A stretch of DNA of 64,000 bases from Pseudomonas sp. GV071 (GCF_003050835.1 NZ_QAOJ01000004.1:328426-392425); one strand, 5' to 3'; numbered from the stretch's first letter, positions 18,686 to 30,039 are shown. A program made the numbers and translations. The notes: generated by a model from the sequence alone, not told the origin.

Positions 18686-20584
18686 TTAGATCGCGCCGCG
18701 ACTACGCAGCAGATCCAGCACCAGCTTCACGCCCTCTTCCACCGACACGCTCTGGGTGTCGACCACCAGGTCGGCATTCAGCGGAATGTCGTAGGGGAAG
18801 GACTCGCCAGGAATGTTGTCGCCACCGGCGGCATACAGACCTTGCGGGTCGCGCTCGGCGCACACTTGCGGCGACGCTTGCACATACACGGTGAGCAGAC
18901 GCTGGTTGCCGATCAGGGCCTTGGCCTGTTCACGGCCTTCGGCATCCGGCGCTACGAAAGCGGCCAGGGTGATCAGGCCGGCTTCGTTGAACTGACGCGC
19001 CACGTGGGCGGCACGACGCCAGTTCTCGGTACGCCCGGCACGGTCTTGCGGCAGACCTTTGTTCAGGTCGTGGCGCAGGTTCTGGCCATCCAGCACGTAA
19101 ACGGCACGGCCCATGTCGAACAGCTTGCGCTCCACGGCATACGCCAGGGTGCTCTTGCCAGCGCCCGAGAGGCCGCTGAACAGCACGGTGGCCGGTTGCT
19201 GGCCGAAGCGTGCAGCACGCTCTTCGGTGGCCACGTGGGCCAGTTTGCCGTGCAGACCACCGCCTTGGCCGCCAACCGGCGCAGCGATGATCATGCCGGC
19301 GCCGACGGTGCCGTTGGTGAGGCGGTCAACGATGATGAACGAACCGGTGGTGCGGTTGCGCTCATAGCCGTCCAGAGCGATGGAAGCGTCCAGGCTGACC
19401 TTGACCTTGGCGATCTCGTTCAGCTGCAGGCTGCTCGCCGCGCCCTCTTCCAGGGTGTTTACGTCGACCTTGTGGACGATGCTGGCAATCGAGCCTGGCA
19501 CATAGCTGGTGGCGCGTTTGATGTCGTATTTCTTGCCCGGCAGCATCGGCTCTTCCGCCATCCATACCAGCATGGCTTCGAAGCTGTCGGTTACCTGGGG
19601 CTGGCTGTCGGCATGCACCAGCAGGTCGCCACGGGAGATGTCGATTTCGTCTTCCATGGTCAGGGTGATGGCCTGGCCTGGGCCGGCGCTTTCCAGCTCA
19701 CCTTCGAAGGTGACGATGGATTTCACTCGGCTGCTCTTGCCCGACGGCAGCACCACGACGTCGTCGCCTTTGTGCACGATGCCGCTGGCCAGGGTGCCGG
19801 CAAAACCACGGAAGTTCAGGTTAGGACGGTTGACGTACTGCACCGGGAAACGCATGTCGGTGAAGTTGCGGTCGGCAGAAATCTCGACGGTTTCGAGGAT
19901 TTCCATCAGGGTCTGGCCGGTGTACCACGGCGAACGGTCGCTGTGGTTGACCACGTTGTCGCCCTTAAGGGCCGACATCGGTACGAAGTGGATCGACGTC
20001 GGCTTCAGCGCAACTTTCTCGGCAAACTCGAGGTAGTCGGCCTTGATCGACTCGAACACGCCTTCGTCAAAGCCTTTGAGGTCCATCTTGTTGATGGCGA
20101 CGACGATGTGTTTGATCCCCAGCAACGAGGCGATGTAGCTGTGGCGACGGGTCTGGGTCTGCACGCCGTAACGGGCGTCGACCAGAATGATCGCCAGGTC
20201 ACAGGTGGAGGCACCGGTGGCCATGTTGCGGGTGTACTGCTCATGGCCGGGGGTGTCGGCGATGATGAATTTGCGCTTGGCGGTGGAGAAGTAGCGGTAC
20301 GCCACGTCGATGGTGATGCCTTGCTCGCGCTCGGCTTGCAGGCCGTCCACCAGCAGCGCCAGGTCGATGTCCTCACCGGTGGTGCCGACTTTTTTCGAGT
20401 CGCGGGTGATGGCTTCGAGGTGGTCTTCGTAGATCATTTTCGAGTCGTGCAGCAGGCGCCCGATCAGGGTGCTCTTGCCGTCATCGACGTTGCCGCAGGT
20501 GAGGAAGCGCAGCATTTCCTTGCGTTCGTGCTGGGCCAGGTAAGCGAGGATGTCCTCGCTGATCAACTCGGATTGGTGCGACAT
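18686..20584 (-). CDS. cysNC: Bifunctional sulfate adenylyltransferase GTPase subunit / APS kinase CysNC
   Basis: This 632-residue fusion first drives ATP sulfurylase with GTP (CysN part) and then phosphorylates adenylylsulfate to PAPS (CysC part) in assimilatory sulfate reduction. The CysN motifs are GNVDDGKST (31-39), [11 protein letters not shown] and NKMD. The CysC P-loop GLSGAGKST is near residue 468. The frame extends upstream to 20647, inside cysD, but [11 protein letters not shown] at 20584 fits the family. It follows cysD after a single base, so the two are coupled and their products act as one complex. Confidence 0.95.
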   Translation of the reverse strand: MSHQSELISEDILAYLAQHERKEMLRFLTCGNVDDGKSTLIGRLLHDSKMIYEDHLEAITRDSKKVGTTGEDIDLALLVDGLQAEREQGITIDVAYRYFSTAKRKFIIADTPGHEQYTRNMATGASTCDLAIILVDARYGVQTQTRRHSYIASLLGIKHIVVAINKMDLKGFDEGVFESIKADYLEFAEKVALKPTSIHFVPMSALKGDNVVNHSDRSPWYTGQTLMEILETVEISADRNFTDMRFPVQYVNRPNLNFRGFAGTLASGIVHKGDDVVVLPSGKSSRVKSIVTFEGELESAGPGQAITLTMEDEIDISRGDLLVHADSQPQVTDSFEAMLVWMAEEPMLPGKKYDIKRATSYVPGSIASIVHKVDVNTLEEGAASSLQLNEIAKVKVSLDASIALDGYERNRTTGSFIIVDRLTNGTVGAGMIIAAPVGGQGGGLHGKLAHVATEERAARFGQQPATVLFSGLSGAGKSTLAYAVERKLFDMGRAVYVLDGQNLRHDLNKGLPQDRAGRTENWRRAAHVARQFNEAGLITLAAFVAPDAEGREQAKALIGNQRLLTVYVQASPQVCAERDPQGLYAAGGDNIPGESFPYDIPLNADLVVDTQSVSVEEGVKLVLDLLRSRGAI

Positions 20585-20585
20585 A

Positions 20586-21503
20586 TTAAAAGTACCCCTG
20601 ACGTTTCTTGTCTTCCATCGAACCGGCCTGGTCATGGTCGATAACACGACCCTGACGCTCGGAGGTTCTGGTCAGGAGCATTTCCTGAATGATGTCGGTC
20701 AAGCTGGTGGCAGTGGACTCCACCGCGCCAGTCAGTGGGTAGCAGCCGAGGGTACGGAAACGCACCATCTTCTTGTGAATGCTGGCTTTCTGTTCGTCCG
20801 ACAGGTGCTCAAGAATGCGCTCGTCGTCGATCATGATCAGCGTGCCGTTCATTTCGATCACGTCGCGCTCGGCAGCGAAATACAACGGAACGATCGGGAT
20901 GCCTTCCAGGTAGATGTACTGCCAGATGTCCAGCTCGGTCCAGTTGGACAGCGGGAACACGCGGATCGACTCGCCCTTGTTGACCTTGCCGTTGTACACG
21001 TTCCACAGCTCGGGGCGCTGGTTCTTCGGGTCCCAGCGGTGCTTGCTGTCGCGGAAGGAATACACGCGCTCTTTGGCCCGCGACTTCTCTTCGTCGCGAC
21101 GCGCGCCACCGAAGGCAGCGTCAAAGCCGTGCTTGTCGAGTGCCTGCTTGAGGCCCTCGGTTTTCATGATATCGGTGTGCTTGGCGCTGCCGTGGGTGAA
21201 CGGGTTGATGTTCTGCGCCACGCCGTCCGGGTTCACGTGAGTGATCAGGTCCAGGCCCAGGTCCGCCACCATCTTGTCGCGGAACGAATACATCTCCTGG
21301 AATTTCCAGCGGGTATCCACGTGCATCACCGGGAACGGCAATTTGCCTGGGAAAAACGCTTTGCGGGCTAGGTGCAGCATGACCGCGGAATCTTTACCGA
21401 TGGAGTACAGCATCACCGGGTTATCAAACTCGGCGGCGACCTCGCGGATGATGTGGATGCTTTCCGCCTCCAACTGTTTCAGATGCGTCAATTTATCGAG
21501 CAT
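20586..21503 (-). CDS. cysD: Sulfate adenylyltransferase subunit 2 CysD
   Basis: This 305-residue catalytic subunit of ATP sulfurylase makes APS from ATP and sulfate together with CysN. The PP-loop SIGKDS is at residues 34-39 ([13 protein letters not shown]), and a conserved [17 protein letters not shown] segment is present near residue 130. It is first in the cysD-cysNC operon; the promoter should lie in 21504-21620. A weak TAGAAT -10 candidate is at 21589-21594 on the minus strand. Sulfur-dependent control by CysB is expected from the family but was not seen directly. Confidence 0.95.
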   Translation of the reverse strand: MLDKLTHLKQLEAESIHIIREVAAEFDNPVMLYSIGKDSAVMLHLARKAFFPGKLPFPVMHVDTRWKFQEMYSFRDKMVADLGLDLITHVNPDGVAQNINPFTHGSAKHTDIMKTEGLKQALDKHGFDAAFGGARRDEEKSRAKERVYSFRDSKHRWDPKNQRPELWNVYNGKVNKGESIRVFPLSNWTELDIWQYIYLEGIPIVPLYFAAERDVIEMNGTLIMIDDERILEHLSDEQKASIHKKMVRFRTLGCYPLTGAVESTATSLTDIIQEMLLTRTSERQGRVIDHDQAGSMEDKKRQGYF

Positions 21504-21650
21504 GGCTACTCACGGCTTTCTCACGAAGAGAGCGTTATTGGACGGCCTACGGGCCGTGGACGAGGGCGGCACTTTAGCACAGCACTCTATTCTATTCAGG
21601 CAGCTACTTAGACCTAAACGATCTAGTCATATGCCCACTAAACAGGGCCG

Positions 21651-22409
21651 CTACACCGGGTTAGGACAGTCAATAAACAGGTGCTCCAAGGCAAAGCGTT
21701 TGGCCAGGTATTCACCCAGCGCCTGCACCCCGTAACGTTCGGTGGCGTGGTGGCCGGCGGCGATAAAACTGATGTCGTTTTCCCGCGCGCTGTGCACGGT
21801 TTGCTCCGAGGCTTCGCCGGTCAGATAGAGGTCGACGCCGGCAGCGATGGCCTGGTCGATATAGCCCTGGCCACCGCCGGTGCACCAGCCGATGCGGCGG
21901 ATCATCTGTGAGCCTTCTACTACTAGCGGCTCACGGTTGAGCACTTCCTGCACCCGACGGGCGAAGTCGCGGGCGCTCATGGGTTCGTCGAGCGAGCCGA
22001 CCAGGCCGACCACTTTGGCGTTGTCCGGGTCCAGCGGACCTTCGACGGTGATGCCCAGTTGCTCGGCCAGTTGCACGTTGTTGCCGACCTGCGGGTGCAG
22101 GTCCAGCGGCAGGTGGTAAGCGAGCAGACTGATGTCATTGTTCAGCAGGGTTTTCAGCCGGCGCTGTTTCATGCCGACCACGCAGGGGTTTTCGCCTTTC
22201 CAGAAGTAGCCGTGGTGCACCAGCACCACATCGGCGTCAGCTTCCACCGCCGCATCGAGCAGCGCCTGACTGGCGGTCACGCCGCTGACGATCCGCCGCA
22301 CCTGGGGCCGCCCTTCCACTTGCAGGCCGTTGGGGCAGTAGTCGGCAATGCGCGCGGCGCCAAGAAAACGCTCGGCTTCTTCCAGCAAGGTGGTCAGGGC
22401 AATCGCCAT
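21651..22409 (-). CDS. NIF3-like dinuclear metal centre protein (YbgI family)
   Basis: This 252-residue NIF3/YbgI-family protein belongs to a group that forms toroidal hexamers with a two-metal site. The metal ligands are visible: VLVHHGYFW (His65, His66), a middle HLPLDLHP and a late GHHATERYG. Although widely conserved, the family lacks a settled role; E. coli YbgI has been linked to cyclohydrolase-like activity. The frame reaches 22505 but MAIALTTLLEEAERF at 22409 is the family start. It is divergent from algW, as in PAO1. Confidence 0.9.
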   Translation of the reverse strand: MAIALTTLLEEAERFLGAARIADYCPNGLQVEGRPQVRRIVSGVTASQALLDAAVEADADVVLVHHGYFWKGENPCVVGMKQRRLKTLLNNDISLLAYHLPLDLHPQVGNNVQLAEQLGITVEGPLDPDNAKVVGLVGSLDEPMSARDFARRVQEVLNREPLVVEGSQMIRRIGWCTGGGQGYIDQAIAAGVDLYLTGEASEQTVHSARENDISFIAAGHHATERYGVQALGEYLAKRFALEHLFIDCPNPV

Positions 22410-22463
22410 AACATTTACTCTCCCGTACAAATCTAAGCTGCTTTTTATTGCCGCGACGGCCTC

Positions 22464-22469
22464 TATAAT
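22464..22469 (+). promoter_or_regulatory. Likely -10 element of algW
   Basis: A perfect TATAAT lies 52 bp upstream of the algW start codon. No good -35 hexamer was recognised at the proper spacing; a T-rich CTTTTT lies 17 bp upstream. Confidence 0.5.
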
Positions 22470-22521
22470 GGCCGCCACCTTAAGGGCCTGCCATGGCCCT
22501 CGCAACCCTCAGGATTTATCG

Positions 22522-23676
<1,155 letters not shown>

Positions 23677-23691
23677 CCCACTCGATTGAAC

Positions 23692-23716
23692 AAGGCGCCC
23701 ATGCGGCGCCTTTTTT
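23692..23716 (+). terminator. Rho-independent terminator of algW
   Basis: aaggcgcc and ggcgcctt pair around a 5-nt loop and are followed by six T residues, directly after the algW stop. This separates algW from the receptor gene that follows. Confidence 0.9.
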
Positions 23717-23779
23717 GTGCCTGCGATTTGCCCACACACAAAGAGCAACAGATGACGCTGGCGTTTCTCCATGATTAAA

Positions 23780-23796
23780 ATGTTATGTTATTACAT
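23780..23796 (+). promoter_or_regulatory. Candidate Zur (zinc uptake regulator) operator
   Basis: ATGTTATGTTATTACAT matches the gammaproteobacterial Zur consensus ATGTTATANTATAACAT at 14 of the 16 defined positions. It is flanked by A- and T-rich ends that extend the dyad. It lies 21 bp upstream of the receptor start codon, where bound Zur would cover the -10/+1 region and block transcription when zinc is plentiful. This is the strongest metal-regulator site seen in the window. Confidence 0.78.
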
Positions 23797-23817
23797 GTTT
23801 TTTAATGGAGCCCGGAC

Positions 23818-25899
23818 ATGAAGTCACCTGCCCTCGCCTCACTTGCCGCCCTGACTGTCGGCCTGTTTGGCGCCCCCGCTTTTTCCCTGGAATTGGAAGA
23901 AACCACGATTTCTGCCGAACACGCTGACGAACGTGCGGACGGCCCGGTGCGTGGCTATCGCGCCAGCCGTTCAGCCACCGCCACCCGCACCGACACGGAA
24001 ATTCGCGACACCCCGCAAAGCATCAACGTGGTGCCTGCCCAGGTGCTCACCGACCTCAACAGCACCCGCATCGACCGCGCCCTGGATTTCGCCGGCGGCG
24101 TGTCGCGGCAGAACAACTTCGGCGGCCTGACGTTCCTGAACTACAGCGTGCGCGGTTTTACCACCGGCGAGCTGTACCGCAACGGTTTTGCCTACAACCG
24201 CGGCAGCAATAGCGCGCCGGATACTGCCACCCTTGAGCGCATCGAAGTGCTCAAGGGCCCGGCCGCCAGTTTGTATGGCCGTGGCGACCCCGGCGGCCTG
24301 GTCAATATCGTCAGCAAAAAGCCCCAGGCCGAGGCCTTTAACAGCCTGCAACTCAGCGCCGGCAGCTGGGACCGCTACCGCAGCGCGCTGGATGTGAACA
24401 CCCCGCTCAATGCCGACGGCACCGTGCTGTCACGGGTGAATATGGCGGTGGAGGACAACCACAGCTTCCGCGACCACGTGAGCAACCAGCGCCAGCTGGT
24501 CAGCCCATCGCTGTCCTGGCAACTGAGCCCGGACACCTTCCTCTCGATCGACAGCGAATTCAGTCGCAGCGAATCGGTGTTCGACCGCGGCATTCCCGCC
24601 GTCAACGGCGAACTGGGCTCAGTGCCACGCTCCACCTACCTGGGCGAACCCAATGACGGCAAGATCCGCAACGACAACCAACTGCTGCAGATCAGCCTCG
24701 AGCATTACCTCAACGACAACTGGAAAACCCGCCTGGCCAGCCATTACAGCCAGGGCACGCTAAAAGGCGACAGCTCGGAAACCCAGCGCCTGGTCGGCGA
24801 GCAGGTGTCGCGCTTCTACCGTCAGCGCGATTTCGAGTGGAACGACAGCATCACCCAGGCCGAACTGCACGGCACCTTCGAGCTGGCCGGCTGGGAGCAT
24901 CAAGTTCTCACCGGGTTGGAGTACGAGAACTACCGCAACAGTCAGAAGTACCCGCAAAGCCTGACGTCGCTCGGCTATGGCCTGGACATCTACCACCCGG
25001 TGTACGGCCAGCCAAAACCGGCGCTGGCGAACAAGAACGACTTCTTCGAGCACACCGAAAGCTACGCCCTCAATCTGCAGGACCAGATCGTCTTCAACGA
25101 ACGCTGGCGCGGCCTGCTCGGCGTGCGTCTGGAGCGCATCGAACAGCACGCCCTGAACCGCACGACCGGCGTCGACAATCAGCAGCAAAAGGACGTCGCT
25201 ACCCCGCGCCTGGGTGCGCTCTACCAACTCACCCCGCAGGTCGGCGTATTCGCCAACGCCTCCACCTCGTTCAAGCCCAACAGCATCGGCACCCAGGGCC
25301 AGGTGTACAAACCGGAGAAAGGCCTGGGCTACGAGACCGGCCTCAAGCTTGATCTGCTCGATGGCCGCCTCGGCGGCACCGTGGCGCTGTTCCATATCGA
25401 CAAGGAAAACGTGCTCACCACGGACGCCAACGGCGACAGCATTGCCGCCGGTAAAGCCCGCAGCCGGGGCCTGGACCTGCAGTTCGCTGGCCAGCTCAGC
25501 GACGCCGTGCGGGTGATCGGCGCCTACGCCTATATCGACGCCGAAGTCACCCAAGACAACGTCATCAAAGAAGGCAGCGACCTGCTCGGCATCGCCCGCA
25601 ACAGCGCCAGCCTGATGGCCGTGTATGAATTTCAGAACGGTGAGCTGCGTGGCTCGGACATCGGCATCGCCGGCAACTACGTGGGCGACCGCTCGGGCCA
25701 GACCGGCACCGCGTTCGAGTTGCCGGCCTACAGCACCGTCGACCTGCTCGCCCATTACAAAGCCAGCGAGCAGCTCAGCGTCGGCCTCAACCTCAACAAC
25801 CTGTTCGACCGCAAATACTACGAGCGCGCCTACAACAGCACCTGGGTGCTGCCCGGCGAGCCGCGCAACCTCAGCGTCAGCCTGACCCTCTCCCTCTGA
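23818..25899 (+). CDS. TonB-dependent outer-membrane receptor, predicted zinc-regulated
   Basis: This 693-residue TonB-dependent receptor has a signal peptide (cleavage near APAFS, residue 23). The plug contains DTPQSINVVPAQVL, YSVRGFTTGE and IEVLKGPAASLYGRGDPGG, a pattern usual for FhuA/FpvA-type siderophore receptors. A barrel follows, ending with a ...RNLSVSLTLSL C-terminus. Domain searches would probably label it a siderophore receptor. However, the Zur-like operator upstream and the DUF4198 gene 23 nt downstream point to uptake of zinc, or a zinc chelate, rather than iron. The ligand is inferred from context only. Confidence 0.88.
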   Translation: MKSPALASLAALTVGLFGAPAFSLELEETTISAEHADERADGPVRGYRASRSATATRTDTEIRDTPQSINVVPAQVLTDLNSTRIDRALDFAGGVSRQNNFGGLTFLNYSVRGFTTGELYRNGFAYNRGSNSAPDTATLERIEVLKGPAASLYGRGDPGGLVNIVSKKPQAEAFNSLQLSAGSWDRYRSALDVNTPLNADGTVLSRVNMAVEDNHSFRDHVSNQRQLVSPSLSWQLSPDTFLSIDSEFSRSESVFDRGIPAVNGELGSVPRSTYLGEPNDGKIRNDNQLLQISLEHYLNDNWKTRLASHYSQGTLKGDSSETQRLVGEQVSRFYRQRDFEWNDSITQAELHGTFELAGWEHQVLTGLEYENYRNSQKYPQSLTSLGYGLDIYHPVYGQPKPALANKNDFFEHTESYALNLQDQIVFNERWRGLLGVRLERIEQHALNRTTGVDNQQQKDVATPRLGALYQLTPQVGVFANASTSFKPNSIGTQGQVYKPEKGLGYETGLKLDLLDGRLGGTVALFHIDKENVLTTDANGDSIAAGKARSRGLDLQFAGQLSDAVRVIGAYAYIDAEVTQDNVIKEGSDLLGIARNSASLMAVYEFQNGELRGSDIGIAGNYVGDRSGQTGTAFELPAYSTVDLLAHYKASEQLSVGLNLNNLFDRKYYERAYNSTWVLPGEPRNLSVSLTLSL

Positions 25900-25922
25900 A
25901 ACCCACTCACCAAGGAAGAACC

Positions 25923-26639
25923 ATGCCCAAACTTCACCTGCTGCTGATCGCCGCCCTGTTCACCCTGGAAGTGCAGGCCCATGGCCTGTGGACCGAACAA
26001 CGCCGCGGCAATATCGAGGTTGTGTACGGCCACGGCGCCGAAGACGACGCCTTCAAGGCCGCGAAAGTCAGCAACGCCTGGGCGTTCGATACTCAGGGCC
26101 AGCCCATCACCGTCAACATCGAACGCCTCGACGACCACGCCCGCCTGCACCCGGCGAGCGCACCCGCCAGTCTGGCGGTGGCCCTCGATAACGGCGCCTG
26201 GTCGCAAACGCCGGACAACAAGTGGATCAACCAGGGTCGCTCGCAGGTACCGAATGCCGTGCATGCCCTGCACACCTGGAAATACAGCCTGGCCATCTAT
26301 AAGGAAGGTGCCCGCTTGCCAGACCTCAGCATGCTCAAGTTGCTGATCAAGCCGTTGCAGGACCCGCTGCAAGTCGGCCCGGGCAAACCGCTGCGGGTAC
26401 AGGTGCTGCTGGACGGCAAACCGGTCTCCGGCCTCAAGCTGATCGGCGATTACCGCAGCGCACCGTCTACCGTCAGCGCCACCACCGATAGCAATGGTGA
26501 GGCGCAGGTGGTGGTGCGTAATGAAGGGCTGAACATCATCGCTGCCGAGACCAGTGTGCCGGTGAGTGATGATGCAGATATCGATGAGCGCGGGTTGTTT
26601 ACTTCGCTGAGTTTTATTGGCAGCAGCCACGAGGAATAA
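25923..26639 (+). CDS. DUF4198 periplasmic protein with predicted N-terminal histidine
   Basis: This 238-residue secreted protein is of the DUF4198 type, a family related to NikM-like periplasmic metal-uptake components. The signal peptide ends LEVQA, so cleavage would leave His20 as the first residue of the mature chain (HGLWTEQR). Such an amino-terminal histidine often binds metal with the free amino group. Further histidines are His37 (VYGHGAE), His72 and His76, and His114/His117 (AVHALHTWK). The C-terminal part (about 130-225) is a beta-rich fold with PGKPLRVQVLLDGKPV. It is cotranscribed with the receptor. A periplasmic metal carrier is an inference. Confidence 0.82.
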   Translation: MPKLHLLLIAALFTLEVQAHGLWTEQRRGNIEVVYGHGAEDDAFKAAKVSNAWAFDTQGQPITVNIERLDDHARLHPASAPASLAVALDNGAWSQTPDNKWINQGRSQVPNAVHALHTWKYSLAIYKEGARLPDLSMLKLLIKPLQDPLQVGPGKPLRVQVLLDGKPVSGLKLIGDYRSAPSTVSATTDSNGEAQVVVRNEGLNIIAAETSVPVSDDADIDERGLFTSLSFIGSSHEE

Positions 26640-26658
26640 TCCCGGGCCATCCCCACCT

Positions 26659-26723
26659 GTAGGAGCGGCTTCAGCCGCGATGCTCTTAACATCAAAAGCA
26701 TCGCGGCTGAAGCCGCTCCTACC
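26659..26723. repeat. REP palindrome pair between the DUF4198 gene and hisC
   Basis: tgtaggagcggcttcagccg at the left and gcatcgcggctgaagccgct at the right are long inverted complements with a short loop, forming a REP doublet. It lies between convergent genes and may act as a transcription end for both. Confidence 0.88.
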
Positions 26724-26747
26724 GGGGCTTTTTTATTCAGGCAAAGA

Positions 26748-27800
26748 TCACAGCTGCTTCAGTGCATCCACCAACGCCTGGTTCTGCTCCGGATTACCGA
26801 TGGTAATCCGCAGGAACTGCGCGATACGCGGCTTGTTGAAGTGGCGCACGATCACGCTTTGCTCACGCAGGCCGGCGGCCAGCGTCGCCGCATCTTTGCC
26901 CGGGTGGCGGGCAAAGATGAAGTTGGCGCCCGACGGCAGCACCTCAAAACCCAGTGCGGTCATCTCGGCCACCAGCTTCTCGCGACTGTCGATCACGGCC
27001 TGGCAGGTTTGCTGGAAGTACGCTTTGTCTTCGAAGGCAGCGGCGGCGCCAGCAATCGCGGCGCGGTCCAGCGGGTAGGAGTTGAAGCTGTTCTTGATCC
27101 GCTCAAGCGCCTCGATCAGGTCCGGATGGCCGACCGCAAAACCCACGCGCAGGCCGGCCAGCGAACGGGATTTGGACAAGGTCTGGCACACCAGCAGGTT
27201 CGGATAACGATCCACCAGGCCGATGGCCGTCTCGCCGCCAAAGTCGATATAGGCTTCGTCCACCAGCACCACGCTATCAGGGTTGGCCTGCAGGATCTGC
27301 TCAATGGCCTCCAGCGCCAGCACGCAGCCAGTCGGCGCGTTGGGGTTGGGGAAAATGATGCCGCCGTTGGGTTTGGCGTAATCCTGCGGGCGAATCTGGA
27401 ACTGCTCATCCAGCGGCACCGCGTCGAATGGGATGCCGTACAGGCCGCAGTACACCGGGTAGAAGCTGTAGCTGATATCCGGGAACAGCAGCGGTTTGCC
27501 GTGTTGGAACAGGCCGTGGAAGGCGTGGGCCAGTACCTCGTCCGAACCGTTGCCTACGAACACCTGGGCCGGCTGCACGCCGTAGTACTCGGCCACCGCG
27601 TTCTTCAGGCGCTCGCCGTTGGGGTCCGGGTACAGACGCAGGTTGTCGTTGAGCTCGGCCTGCATCGCGGCAATCGCCTTGGGCGACGGGCCATAAGGGT
27701 TTTCGTTGGTGTTGAGCTTGACCAGATTGTTCAACTTGGGCTGCTCGCCGGGTACGTAAGGCACCAGGTCTTTGACGAAGGGGCTCCAAAATTTGCTCAT
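26748..27800 (-). CDS. hisC: Histidinol-phosphate aminotransferase HisC
   Basis: This 350-residue PLP-dependent aminotransferase makes histidinol phosphate from imidazole acetol phosphate. The lysine that holds PLP lies in [23 protein letters not shown] near residue 33 and NPNAPTG near residue 150 are class I/II aminotransferase features. The gene is last in murA-hisG-hisD-hisC, 59 nt after hisD. The N-terminus [20 protein letters not shown] agrees with Pseudomonas HisC1. Confidence 0.95.
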   Translation of the reverse strand: MSKFWSPFVKDLVPYVPGEQPKLNNLVKLNTNENPYGPSPKAIAAMQAELNDNLRLYPDPNGERLKNAVAEYYGVQPAQVFVGNGSDEVLAHAFHGLFQHGKPLLFPDISYSFYPVYCGLYGIPFDAVPLDEQFQIRPQDYAKPNGGIIFPNPNAPTGCVLALEAIEQILQANPDSVVLVDEAYIDFGGETAIGLVDRYPNLLVCQTLSKSRSLAGLRVGFAVGHPDLIEALERIKNSFNSYPLDRAAIAGAAAAFEDKAYFQQTCQAVIDSREKLVAEMTALGFEVLPSGANFIFARHPGKDAATLAAGLREQSVIVRHFNKPRIAQFLRITIGNPEQNQALVDALKQL

Positions 27801-27859
27801 TGCCCTTCTCTCCTCGAATACGTGGGTGTTCCATCGGCCGCGGATGCGCGGCCGGTCAC

Positions 27860-29170
27860 TTAGTTTTTGATGCGGTATTCGGCGCTGCGGGCGTGGGCGG
27901 TCAGCGACTCGCCACGGGCCAGCACCGAGGCACTTTTACCCAGCTCCGATGCACCGTCGGCCGAGCAATGAATGATCGACGAACGTTTCTGGAAGTCGTA
28001 CACGCCCAGTGGCGAGGAAAACCGCGCGGTGCCGGAGGTTGGCAGCACGTGGTTCGGCCCGGCGCAGTAGTCGCCCAGGGCTTCGGCGGTGTAGCGGCCC
28101 ATAAAGATCGCGCCCGCGTGGCGAATCTGTGGCAGCCAGGCGTCCGGGTCAGCCACCGACAATTCCAAGTGTTCCGGAGCGATGCGGTTGGCGACGTCGA
28201 TGGCCTGCTGCATGTCCTTGACCAGAATCAGCGCGCCACGGGTTTCCATCGAGGTGCGGATAATCGCTTCGCGCTCCATGGTCGGCAGCAGCTTGGAGAT
28301 GCTGGCAGCCACCTTGTCGAGGAACTCGGCGTCCGGGCTGAGCAGAATCGACTGGGCGTCTTCGTCGTGCTCGGCCTGGGAGAACAGGTCCATGGCGATC
28401 CAGTCCGGGTCGGTCTGGCCATCACATACCACCAAGATCTCCGAGGGGCCCGCGATCATGTCGATGCCGACTTTGCCAAACACATGGCGCTTGGCGGTAG
28501 CGACATAGATGTTGCCGGGGCCGACGATCTTGTCCACCAGCGGCATGCTTTCGGTGCCATAGGCCAGGGCGGCTACGGCCTGGGCACCACCAATGGTGAA
28601 CACCCGGTCGACGCCGGCGATGCAGGCCGCGGCCAGGACGATTTCATTGATTTCGCCACGCGGGGTCGGCACCACCATGACCACTTCCGGCACGCCGGCG
28701 ACCTTGGCCGGAATGGCGTTCATCAGTACCGACGACGGGTACGACGCCTTGCCGCCAGGCACGTACAGACCGGCGCGATCCAGCGGCGTGACCTTCTGGC
28801 CCAGCACGGTGCCGTCGGCCTCGGTATAGGTCCAGGAATCCTGTTTCTGTTTTTCGTGGTAGCTGCGCACCCGCTCGGCCGCTACTTCAAGGGCGTCGCG
28901 TTGGGCCGGGGTGATGCGGGTCAAGGCCAGTTCCAGGCGCTCACGCGGCAGGATCAGGTCGGCCATGCTTTTGACGGTCAGGCCATCGAAACGCTGGGTG
29001 TATTCCACCAGGGCCGCGTCGCCACGCTCACGGACGTTCTTGATGATGTCCAGTACGCGCTCGTTGACGCCGTCGTCCGACACGCTTTCCCAGCTCAGCA
29101 GATGATCCAGATGCTTGGCAAAGTCCTGGTCAGCGGCATTGAGTCGGCGGATGGCGATAGGAGCAGTCAT
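27860..29170 (-). CDS. hisD: Histidinol dehydrogenase HisD
   Basis: This 436-residue zinc enzyme oxidises histidinol to histidine in two NAD-dependent steps, the last of the pathway. Family segments include [20 protein letters not shown], the signature [16 protein letters not shown] and a Zn-site [10 protein letters not shown]. The frame extends to 29209, but [14 protein letters not shown] at 29170 matches the family start. It lies between hisG and hisC on the same strand. Confidence 0.95.
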   Translation of the reverse strand: MTAPIAIRRLNAADQDFAKHLDHLLSWESVSDDGVNERVLDIIKNVRERGDAALVEYTQRFDGLTVKSMADLILPRERLELALTRITPAQRDALEVAAERVRSYHEKQKQDSWTYTEADGTVLGQKVTPLDRAGLYVPGGKASYPSSVLMNAIPAKVAGVPEVVMVVPTPRGEINEIVLAAACIAGVDRVFTIGGAQAVAALAYGTESMPLVDKIVGPGNIYVATAKRHVFGKVGIDMIAGPSEILVVCDGQTDPDWIAMDLFSQAEHDEDAQSILLSPDAEFLDKVAASISKLLPTMEREAIIRTSMETRGALILVKDMQQAIDVANRIAPEHLELSVADPDAWLPQIRHAGAIFMGRYTAEALGDYCAGPNHVLPTSGTARFSSPLGVYDFQKRSSIIHCSADGASELGKSASVLARGESLTAHARSAEYRIKN

Positions 29171-29206
29171 AACGGGCCTCGTGATAGTCATGGACATTCG
29201 GAACGG

Positions 29207-29225
29207 CAAAGCCCCTTGGGCTTTA
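29207..29225 (-). other. Hairpin in the hisG-hisD gap
   Basis: On the minus strand aaagccc-aag-gggcttt forms a compact 7-bp stem about 37 nt upstream of hisD. Only three T residues end the right arm and they are not extended, so it may cause pausing or partial termination rather than full termination. The 163-bp gap between hisG and hisD is unusually wide for this operon. Confidence 0.5.
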
Positions 29226-29333
29226 CCGGTTCTCGAGCGTCGCTAGGCTACCAAGCCAACCCTGTGGACGCCCGAGAAAAAATGGCTATGACAGAGATAG
29301 GCAGGCGTGACCGATGGTCACGCACAATGAGGT

Positions 29334-29969
29334 TTAGCCTCGATGGTTCGCTTCCACTGCGTCGCGCAGGGTATCGATCAAGGCCTGGATGCGCTTGTGC
29401 TGCATCTTCATCGAGGCTTTGTTGACGATCAGGCGGGAGCTGATGTGGGCGATCAGCTCCTGGGCTTCCAGACCATTAGCCTTGAGGGTGTTACCGGTGT
29501 CGACGACGTCGATGATCTTGTCGGCCAGGCCAACCAGCGGTGCCAGCTCCATGGAACCGTAGAGTTTGATCACTTCTACCTGACGTCCCTGTTCGGCGTA
29601 GTAACGCTTGGCCACGTTGACGAACTTGGTGGCAACCCGCAGGCGGCCTTTGGGCTCCGGCACACCTACGGCGCCAGCGGTCATCAGTTTGCAGCGAGCA
29701 ATTTGCAGGTCCAGAGGCTCGTACAGGCCCTGGCCACCGTATTCCAGCAGCACGTCTTTGCCCGCCACACCGAGGTCGGCCGCGCCGTGTTCGACATAGG
29801 TCGGCACGTCGGTGGCGCGCACGATCAGCAAACGCACGTCGTCCTGGGTGGTGGGGATGATCAGCTTGCGGCTTTTGTCCGGGTTTTCAGTCGGCACGAT
29901 CCCCGCCTTGGCCAGCAATGGCAGGGTGTCGTCAAGAATGCGGCCTTTGGATAAGGCGATGGTCAACAT
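29334..29969 (-). CDS. hisG: ATP phosphoribosyltransferase, short form HisG
   Basis: This 211-residue catalytic subunit performs the first step of histidine synthesis, joining ATP and PRPP. It is the short HisG form, which lacks the C-terminal regulatory domain (full-length forms are about 300 residues) and needs a HisZ partner encoded elsewhere. Typical segments are [19 protein letters not shown] and the PRPP-binding region [13 protein letters not shown]. It lies downstream of murA on the same strand. Confidence 0.95.
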   Translation of the reverse strand: MLTIALSKGRILDDTLPLLAKAGIVPTENPDKSRKLIIPTTQDDVRLLIVRATDVPTYVEHGAADLGVAGKDVLLEYGGQGLYEPLDLQIARCKLMTAGAVGVPEPKGRLRVATKFVNVAKRYYAEQGRQVEVIKLYGSMELAPLVGLADKIIDVVDTGNTLKANGLEAQELIAHISSRLIVNKASMKMQHKRIQALIDTLRDAVEANHRG

Positions 29970-30010
29970 GGCGCGATGTGTCCTTAAAACCTGGTTTCCA
30001 GCGGTGGCGT

Positions 30011-30039
30011 GGCCTGCCCGGCAAACTGCCGGGCAGGCC
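30011..30039. other. Strong perfect hairpin between murA and hisG
   Basis: ggcctgcccggc pairs perfectly over 12 bp with gccgggcaggcc around the loop aaact, just after the murA stop. No T-run follows on the minus strand, so it is likely an attenuator or an RNA-stability element that lets some transcription continue into hisG. Confidence 0.7.

Noticed and set aside
18644..20644. A 666-codon open frame opposite cysNC
   Set aside because: Antisense shadow of a conserved gene; composition is typical of antisense translation and the frame ignores gene borders and the terminator.
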